Shown here: one piece after another, positions 59,066 through 64,000 of the stretch
How the letters are laid out: the number at the start of each line of letters is the position of its first letter
Position numbering within the stretch: position 1 is the stretch's first letter
Source: Scleromatobacter sp039920745
GTDB taxonomy: Bacteria > Pseudomonadota > Gammaproteobacteria > Burkholderiales > Burkholderiaceae_C
DNA: 64,000 bases
Direction of reading: 5' to 3'
NCBI GenBank assembly: GCA_039920745.1
Contig: JBDSDD010000037.1
Span: forward strand, 186,001 to 250,000
Notes under the pieces: generated by a model
What the model saw: the letters and a program-made list of their open reading frames with translations, nothing else
Told to the model about the DNA's origin: nothing
The model's database searches: none
Made by a program: the position numbers and the translations under genes

Positions 59066-59959
59066 CTACTTGTTGAGCAGGCGGATCAGGCTGGAGGTGT
59101 CCCAACGGCCGCCGCCGCGGTTCTGGAGCTCGGCGTAGAACTGGTCGACCAGCGCCGTGGCCGGAAGGCGGGCGCCGTTGCGGCGCGACTCGTCGAGCAC
59201 CAGGCCGAGATCCTTGCGCATCCAGTCGACGGCGAAGCCGAAGTCGAACTTGTCCTCGACCATCGTCTTGCCGCGGTTGTCCATCTGCCAGCTCTGCGCG
59301 GCGCCCTTGCCGATGACGTCGAGCACGGCCGGCATGTCCAGCCCGGCGCGGGCGCCGAAGGCCACCGCCTCGGCCAGCCCCTGCACGAGGCCGGCGATGC
59401 AGATCTGGTTGACCATCTTGGCGAGCTGGCCGGCGCCGCTGTCACCCAGGCGCGTGACGGCCTTCGAGAACGCCATCGCGACGGGCTTCATCGCGTCGAA
59501 GGGCGCGGCGTCGCCGCCGCACATCACGGTGAGCAGGCCGTTGATGGCGCCTGCCTCGCCGCCGGATACCGGCGCGTCGACGAAGTGAAGGCCACGCGAC
59601 ACGGCCAGACCGTGCAGCTCGCGCGCGATGTCGGCCGAGGCTGTCGTGTGGTCGATCAACACGGCTCCCCCCGCCATGCCGGCGAACGCGCCGTCATCAC
59701 CGGCGACCACGGCGCGCAGGTCGGCATCGTTGCCGACGCAGGTGAAGACGAATTCGGCCCCTTCAACCGCGGTGCGCGGCGTCGGGGCGGCGGTGCCCCC
59801 GTGCTTGTCGACCCAGGCATGCGCTTTGGCGGCCGTGCGGTTGTAGACGGTGACCTGGTGCCCCGCAGCGGCCAGGTGGCCGGCCATTGGCCCGCCCATC
59901 ACGCCGAGTCCGAGGAAGGCGACCTTCTTCGCAGGGAAAGCTTCGTATTCTTTGGGCAT
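59066..59959 (-). CDS. NAD(P)-dependent oxidoreductase, 3-hydroxyisobutyrate dehydrogenase family
   Basis: The 297-aa protein has the beta-hydroxyacid dehydrogenase layout: KVAFLGLGVMGGPMAGHLAAAGHQVTVYNR (NAD(P)-binding), VDAPVSGGEAGAINGLLTVMCGGD near 125-148 (substrate site), catalytic Lys in AGQLAKMVNQICIAG near 175, and DFGFAVDWMRKDLGLVLDESR near 245. The Arg of VYNRT favours NADP. Candidates are 3-hydroxyisobutyrate or tartronate semialdehyde; the far mmsA gene shows no link. Start ATG 59959. Confidence 0.9.
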   Translation of the reverse strand: MPKEYEAFPAKKVAFLGLGVMGGPMAGHLAAAGHQVTVYNRTAAKAHAWVDKHGGTAAPTPRTAVEGAEFVFTCVGNDADLRAVVAGDDGAFAGMAGGAVLIDHTTASADIARELHGLAVSRGLHFVDAPVSGGEAGAINGLLTVMCGGDAAPFDAMKPVAMAFSKAVTRLGDSGAGQLAKMVNQICIAGLVQGLAEAVAFGARAGLDMPAVLDVIGKGAAQSWQMDNRGKTMVEDKFDFGFAVDWMRKDLGLVLDESRRNGARLPATALVDQFYAELQNRGGGRWDTSSLIRLLNK

Positions 59960-60044
59960 GGCATCGATCCAGTCAGCGCAACAAGAACGCGAGGATACGT
60001 GCATTCGCCCTTTCCCGACGCCGTCGCTGGAAAGCCCCGCCAGC

Positions 60045-60131
60045 GATTCAAGGGAGCGGCGGGACCGGCTTTGCCGGGCCGCTCGCGGCGAGCCCCTCGG
60101 GGGCAGGGAGCGCCAGCGACCGTGGGGTCAA
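60045..60131 (+). repeat. intergenic repeat family copy after pilU
   Basis: Starts GATTCAAGGGAGC, contains CCGGCTTTGCCGGGCC, GCGGCGAGCCCCTCGGGGGCAGGGAGCGCCAGCG and ends CCGTGGGGTCAACG. On the minus strand its TGA end lies 6 bp beyond the pilU stop. Confidence 0.85.
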
Positions 60132-60136
60132 CGTTT

Positions 60137-61273
60137 CTAGCCGAAGGTCATGTGCTCGGTACCGGCGGCCAGGTCCGTCGAGCGCGAGCGTTCGCTGTCG
60201 AGCTTGATCTGCAGGCGCAGGTCGTTGACGGAGTCGGCGTTGCGCAGCGCGTCTTCGTAGGTGATCAGGTTGGCTTCATACATGTCGAACAGCGCCTGGT
60301 CGAAGGTCTGCATGCCCAGCTCGCGCGAGCGCTTCATCAGGTCCTTCAGCTCGCCCACCTTGCCCTGGAAGATAAGGTCGGCCACGAGAGGCGTGTTGAT
60401 CAGGATCTCGATCGCGGCACAGCGGCCCTTGCCTTCCTGGCGCGGCAGCAGGCGTTGCGAGATCAGCGCCTTCATGTTCAGCGACAAGTCCATCAGCAGC
60501 TGCAGGCGCCGCTCTTCCGGGAAGAAGTTGATCATCCGGTCGAGCGCCTGATTGGAGCTGTTGGCGTGCAGCGTGGCCATGCACAGGTGGCCCGTCTCGG
60601 CGAAGGCGACGGCCAGATCCATGGTCTCGCGGTCGCGGATTTCACCCATCAGGATGACGTCGGGCGCCTGGCGCAGCGCGTTCTTCAGCGCCAACTCCCA
60701 GCTGTCGGTGTCGATGCCGATCTCGCGCTGCGTGACGATGCAGTTCTTGTGCGGGTGCACGAACTCCACCGGGTCTTCCACCGTGATGATGTGGCCGAAG
60801 GTGTTCTCGTTGCGCCAGTCGAGCATGGCGGCCTGCGACGTCGTCTTGCCGGAGCCGGTGGCGCCCACCATGATGATCAGGCCGCGCTTGGTCAGCGCGA
60901 TGTCCTTGAGGATGCGCGGCAGGCCCAGGCTGTCGATGGTGGGGATCTCCTGCGGAATCGTCCGCAGCACGATGCCGACGTGGCTCTGCTGCAGGAACGC
61001 GCTGCAGCGGAAGCGGCCGATGCCTTGCGGCGAGATCGCGAAGTTGCACTCCTTGGTGCGCTCGAAATCGGACGCCTGCTTGTCGTTCATGATGGCCCGC
61101 GCCAACGCCATGGTGTGCGCGCCGGTGAGCGGCTGCGGCGAGACCTTGGTGACCTTGCCGTCGACCTTGATCGCCGGCGGGTAGTCGGCCGTGAGGAACA
61201 GGTCGGAGCCGTTGCGCGTGACCATCAGGCGCAGCAGGTCGTTGACGAACTTCGATGCTTGTTCTCTTTCCAT
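60137..61273 (-). CDS. pilU: type IV pilus retraction ATPase PilU
   Basis: The 378-aa PilT-like ATPase has Walker A GATGSGKTTSQAA near residue 133-145, the Asp box HIITVEDPVEFVHPHK, the Walker B LMGEIRD and the His box GHLCMATLHANSSNQALDRM. It differs from the neighbouring PilT in the PilU way (Ser-Gln after the P-loop, long C-terminus). PilU supports PilT-driven retraction of type IV pili at the inner membrane. Downstream of the cNMP gene, presumably one operon: pilT-cNMP-pilU. Confidence 0.94.
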   Translation of the reverse strand: MEREQASKFVNDLLRLMVTRNGSDLFLTADYPPAIKVDGKVTKVSPQPLTGAHTMALARAIMNDKQASDFERTKECNFAISPQGIGRFRCSAFLQQSHVGIVLRTIPQEIPTIDSLGLPRILKDIALTKRGLIIMVGATGSGKTTSQAAMLDWRNENTFGHIITVEDPVEFVHPHKNCIVTQREIGIDTDSWELALKNALRQAPDVILMGEIRDRETMDLAVAFAETGHLCMATLHANSSNQALDRMINFFPEERRLQLLMDLSLNMKALISQRLLPRQEGKGRCAAIEILINTPLVADLIFQGKVGELKDLMKRSRELGMQTFDQALFDMYEANLITYEDALRNADSVNDLRLQIKLDSERSRSTDLAAGTEHMTFG

Positions 61274-61387
61274 GGCCTTCTTCCTTCAATGTCGACACCG
61301 TGATCTTGCCAGCACTGGGCAGGATCAGCAGTATTCAATGGCAACGACCCCGGCGCGAGCGCCGGACACGCCCTGCGAAACTGATTC

Positions 61388-62029
61388 CTATTCGCGCGTG
61401 AGCAGGGCTGACAGGCGGGCGCTGACCTGGCGCAAGCGCAGCGACAACCGCCGGGCGAGCCAGGCCAGCAGCGCAGCCGCGAGGCGCGGCTCGTGCTGCA
61501 TCATGCGATCGAGTGCGGCCGCGCCGAGCACCGCGAACTTGGCCGACGTGAGCGTGGTGCAGGCCGAGAAGCGGGCCCCGGCGTCGAGCAGCGACATCTC
61601 GCCGAGCACGTCGCCCGCGCGCGATTCGCCCAGGCGCGCCTTGGCGCCCCAGGGTTGCACGCGCTCGACGGCGACGGTGCCATCGAGGACGATCAGGAGG
61701 AAGTCGCCCTGCTCGTCCTGGCCGATCACCTGGCGGCCGGCTTCCACCTGCACGTACTCGAGGTAGTTGCCGAATACGGACAACGCCTCGGGGCCCAGTT
61801 GCGACAGCTGCGGATCCTGTCCGAACAGCTTGACCAGCGACAGCGTGCCGAGCGCCGAGTCGTACGGCTTGGTATGGAGGTCCAGGCTGCGCGTGTCCCA
61901 GCTGACCATCAGCTGGGTGTCCTGGTGGTGTTCCTGGAACTGCGTGGCGAAATAGCTGGACGAATCGTCACGCGGCGCAACGGCCAGCGGTTGAGGTTTG
62001 CGACGAAACCGGGCGAGAAGGTTTTTCAC
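61388..62029 (-). CDS. cyclic-nucleotide-binding-domain protein between pilT and pilU
   Basis: The 213-aa protein has an N-terminal polar region and a single cNMP domain (residues about 78-195): VEAGRQVIGQDEQGDFLLIVLDGTVAVERV and the phosphate-binding cassette GEMSLLDAGARFSACTTL near 140, with the Arg and acidic residues that contact a cyclic nucleotide. There is no DNA-binding domain at the C-terminus, only an amphipathic helix (LLAWLARRLSLRLRQVSARLSALL). It may link cAMP or c-di-GMP to pilus retraction. The gene lies 27 bp downstream of pilT. Confidence 0.85.
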   Translation of the reverse strand: MKNLLARFRRKPQPLAVAPRDDSSSYFATQFQEHHQDTQLMVSWDTRSLDLHTKPYDSALGTLSLVKLFGQDPQLSQLGPEALSVFGNYLEYVQVEAGRQVIGQDEQGDFLLIVLDGTVAVERVQPWGAKARLGESRAGDVLGEMSLLDAGARFSACTTLTSAKFAVLGAAALDRMMQHEPRLAAALLAWLARRLSLRLRQVSARLSALLTRE

Positions 62030-62056
62030 AGAGGTCGGGGCGCTTTGGCGACGGGA

Positions 62057-63100
62057 TCAGCCCGGGAAGTTTTCCGGGAACTTGGCCTTCTGGCGGGCTT
62101 CCACCGGCGCCACGATGTTGCGGCGCACGAGATCGGCCAGGCATTGGTCGAGCGTCTGCATGCCCGCCGCGTTGCCGGTCTGGATCGACGAGTACATCTG
62201 GGCGATCTTGTTTTCGCGGATCAGGTTGCGGATGGCCGCGGTACCCAACATGATCTCGTAGGCGGCCGCGCGGCCCGTGCCGTCCTTGAGCTTGCACAGC
62301 GTCTGCGAGATGACGGCGATCAACGATTCGGACAGCATCGCGCGCACCATGTCCTTCTCGGCGGCGGGGAACACGTCGACCACGCGGTCGATCGTCTTGG
62401 CAGCGCTGGACGTGTGCAGCGTGCCGAAGACCAGGTGGCCCGTTTCGGCGGCAGTCAGCGCGAGGCGGATGGTTTCCAGATCGCGCATCTCGCCAACGAG
62501 GATGCAGTCCGGATCCTCGCGCAGCGCGGAGCGCAGTGCGTTGGAGAAGCTGAGCGTCTGCGGGCCGACTTCGCGCTGGTTGATCAGGCACTTCTTGGAC
62601 TCGTGGACGAACTCGATCGGATCCTCGATCGTGAGCACGTGGCCGTAGCTGTTGTCGTTGAGGTGGTCGATGATCGCGGCAAGCGTCGTGGACTTGCCCG
62701 AGCCCGTCGGGCCCGTCACCAGCACGAGGCCGCGCGGCTTCATCGCCAGGTCCTGGAAGATCTTCGGGCAGTTGAGCTGCTCGAGTGTCAGGATCTTGGA
62801 CGGGATCGTCCGGAACACGGCGGCCGCGCCGCGGTTCTGGTTGAAGGCGTTGACGCGGAAACGCGCCAAGCCCTGGATCTCGAACGAGAAGTCGCACTCC
62901 AGCGTGTCTTCGTAGTGCTTGCGCTGGGTGTCGTTCATGATGTCGTACACCAGGCCATGCACCTGTTTGTGCGACATCGGGTCGACGTTGATCCGGCGAA
63001 CGTCGCCGTGCACGCGAATCATGGGCGGCAGCCCTGACGACAAGTGCAGGTCGGATGCCTTGTTCTTGACCGAAAACGCGAGCAGTTGGGTGATGTCCAT
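62057..63100 (-). CDS. pilT: type IV pilus retraction ATPase PilT
   Basis: The 347-aa hexameric ATPase has Walker A GPTGSGKSTTLAA near residue 129-141, Asp box VLTIEDPIEFVHESKK, Walker B LVGEMRD and His box GHLVFGTLHTSSAAKTIDRVVDVFP, plus the C-terminal AIRNLIRENKIAQMYSSIQTG, the PilT AIRNLIRE motif required for retraction. First gene of a minus-strand operon and divergent from yggS (39 bp between starts). Confidence 0.97.
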   Translation of the reverse strand: MDITQLLAFSVKNKASDLHLSSGLPPMIRVHGDVRRINVDPMSHKQVHGLVYDIMNDTQRKHYEDTLECDFSFEIQGLARFRVNAFNQNRGAAAVFRTIPSKILTLEQLNCPKIFQDLAMKPRGLVLVTGPTGSGKSTTLAAIIDHLNDNSYGHVLTIEDPIEFVHESKKCLINQREVGPQTLSFSNALRSALREDPDCILVGEMRDLETIRLALTAAETGHLVFGTLHTSSAAKTIDRVVDVFPAAEKDMVRAMLSESLIAVISQTLCKLKDGTGRAAAYEIMLGTAAIRNLIRENKIAQMYSSIQTGNAAGMQTLDQCLADLVRRNIVAPVEARQKAKFPENFPG

Positions 63101-63139
63101 GTGGTCCGTGGCCCCGCGAGGGCTTATGCTCCGGCCCGA

Positions 63140-63850
63140 ATGGCCAGCATCGCAGAGAACATACTACAAGTCCGGGGTCGAATTGCGTCCGCCTGTGGAG
63201 CATTTCACCGACTTCCGGCCGCCGTGAACCTGTTGGCGGTCAGCAAGACGTGTCCGGGTGTTTCAGTGCGCGAGGCGTTCGAAGCCGGGCAGCGCGATTT
63301 CGGCGAGAACTACGTGCAGGAAGCGCTCGCCAAGATCGCCGAACTCGACGACCTGCGCGCCCAGCTTCGCTGGCACCTGATCGGCCCGCTCCAGAGCAAC
63401 AAGGCGCGCGAGGTCGCAACCCATTTCGACTGGGTCCACGGTGTCGACCGGATGAAGCTGGCCCAGCGCCTGTCCGACCTGCGTCCGCCTGAATTGCCGC
63501 CGCTGCAGGTCTGCCTGCAGATCAACGTCAGCGGCGAGGACAGCAAGAGCGGCGTCGCGCCCGAGGCCGCGCTGGGCCTCGCGCGCGCGGTGGCGACGCT
63601 GCCGCGGCTGAAGTTGCGCGGCTTGATGGCGATCCCCGAGCCGGCCGGCGACCTGGCGGCGCAACGGGCGCCGCATCGGACGCTTCGCAAGCTGTTGGAG
63701 GCGATGAACGCCGAGGGCCTGGGGCTGGACACCCTGTCGATCGGCATGAGCGCCGACCTGGAGGCCGCGATCGCCGAGGGGGCGACCTGGGTGCGAATCG
63801 GCACGGCCATCTTCGGCGCCCGTGCGGCGAAGCAGGATCCAGCTTCGTAA
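63140..63850 (+). CDS. yggS: YggS family pyridoxal phosphate homeostasis protein
   Basis: The 236-aa protein is a PLP-binding TIM-barrel protein: LLAVSKTCPGVSVREAFEAGQRDFGENYVQEALAKI (the Lys in AVSKT binds PLP), WHLIGPLQSNKAREVATHFDWVHGVDR, and LSIGMSADLEAAIAEGATWVRIGTAIFGAR at the end. It balances intracellular PLP and amino acid pools, without catalytic activity. ATG 63140 is the family start. Divergent from pilT, as in most proteobacteria. Confidence 0.96.
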   Translation: MASIAENILQVRGRIASACGAFHRLPAAVNLLAVSKTCPGVSVREAFEAGQRDFGENYVQEALAKIAELDDLRAQLRWHLIGPLQSNKAREVATHFDWVHGVDRMKLAQRLSDLRPPELPPLQVCLQINVSGEDSKSGVAPEAALGLARAVATLPRLKLRGLMAIPEPAGDLAAQRAPHRTLRKLLEAMNAEGLGLDTLSIGMSADLEAAIAEGATWVRIGTAIFGARAAKQDPAS

Positions 63851-63891
63851 GCAACCGCTCGCACCGGGCGACGGCGCAGATTCGGCTCGCT

Positions 63892-64000
63892 TCAGCGACG
63901 CAGCAGGGCGAATTCCTGCAGGGCTGCCGGCTCTTCGATCGGGGCGAACACTTCCACCACCGACAGGCCGTCACGCAGGTCGAGCGTGGAATCCATGAAG
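63892..64000 (-). CDS. C-terminal end of an unidentified protein (partial)
   Basis: The last 35 codons of a minus-strand gene that starts beyond the window: MDSTLDLRDGLSVVEVFAPI and a tail LQEFALLRR, then TGA (63892-63894). The pattern suggests a small alpha/beta domain, but the piece is too short to identify. Convergent with yggS, 41 bp between stops. Confidence 0.5.
   Translation of the reverse strand, partial: FMDSTLDLRDGLSVVEVFAPIEEPAALQEFALLRR

Overview
The window is GC-rich chromosomal DNA from a betaproteobacterium, most likely Burkholderiales of the Rubrivivax/Leptothrix/Roseateles type. This rests on protein style: GTP-type PEPCK, the rsmI-yraN-diaA-dolP cluster, pilT-cNMP-pilU, prkA-yeaH-spoVR, a short argC, and an abundant short intergenic repeat ending in TGA-CCCCCACG. 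I see no rRNA, integrase, transposase, CRISPR array or prophage. Most of it is ordinary core genome; the unusual parts are small operons, RNA genes and regulatory DNA.

Layout. 1-6966: a tight plus-strand operon of TPR lipoproteins, a small exported protein, a TolQ/ExbB protein, two TolR/ExbD proteins (one lacking the protonatable Asp) and a TonB-like protein with an AgmX/PglI C-terminal domain, i.e. a proton-driven envelope machine resembling myxobacterial Glt/Agl parts. 7182-10442 (minus): a GGDEF diguanylate cyclase, an HNH nuclease, a frameshifted SEC-C protein and four divergent tRNAs (Glu, Asp, a class II Cys, His). 10672-16324: pyroglutamyl peptidase, a helix-turn-helix protein and 5-oxoprolinase, with an identical palindrome in front of the first two. 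16510-20199: a LuxR-type regulator with a degenerate receiver, convergent with a TonB-dependent receptor. 20597-25151: pckG with a structured leader, a metallophosphoesterase, small hypotheticals and a MerR regulator with its divergent membrane-protein target. 25282-32005: D-amino-acid dehydrogenase, UPF0149 protein, FMN reductase, a likely small RNA, an aspartate carbamoyltransferase with an extra N-terminal domain, LysR and mmsA.

32114-41916 holds accessory regulators and enzymes (GlxA-type AraC regulator, ABM monooxygenase, orphan sugar-binding protein, VOC protein, WYL regulator, membrane protein/XRE pair next to a 42-bp perfect palindrome, hydrolases, EamA transporter, TPR protein, argC). 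42058-50660 holds parB without an adjacent parA, a lipoprotein, the prkA-yeaH-spoVR stress operon and an EF-hand protein. 50685-55614 holds a FAD-linked oxidase, a cobalamin adenosyltransferase, aroG behind an aromatic-codon-rich leader peptide and terminator (attenuator), and tldD. 55920-64000 holds rsmI, yraN, diaA, dolP, a 3-hydroxyisobutyrate-dehydrogenase-family enzyme, pilU, a cNMP-domain protein, pilT, yggS and a cut-off final gene.

The most rewarding places to look again are the aroG attenuator (53950-54078), the divergent tRNA quartet with a long-arm GCA tRNA (10021-10442), the Glt-like operon (1-6966), the palindromes at 10938/11738 and 36202, and the stop-codon-fused repeat family (seven copies).
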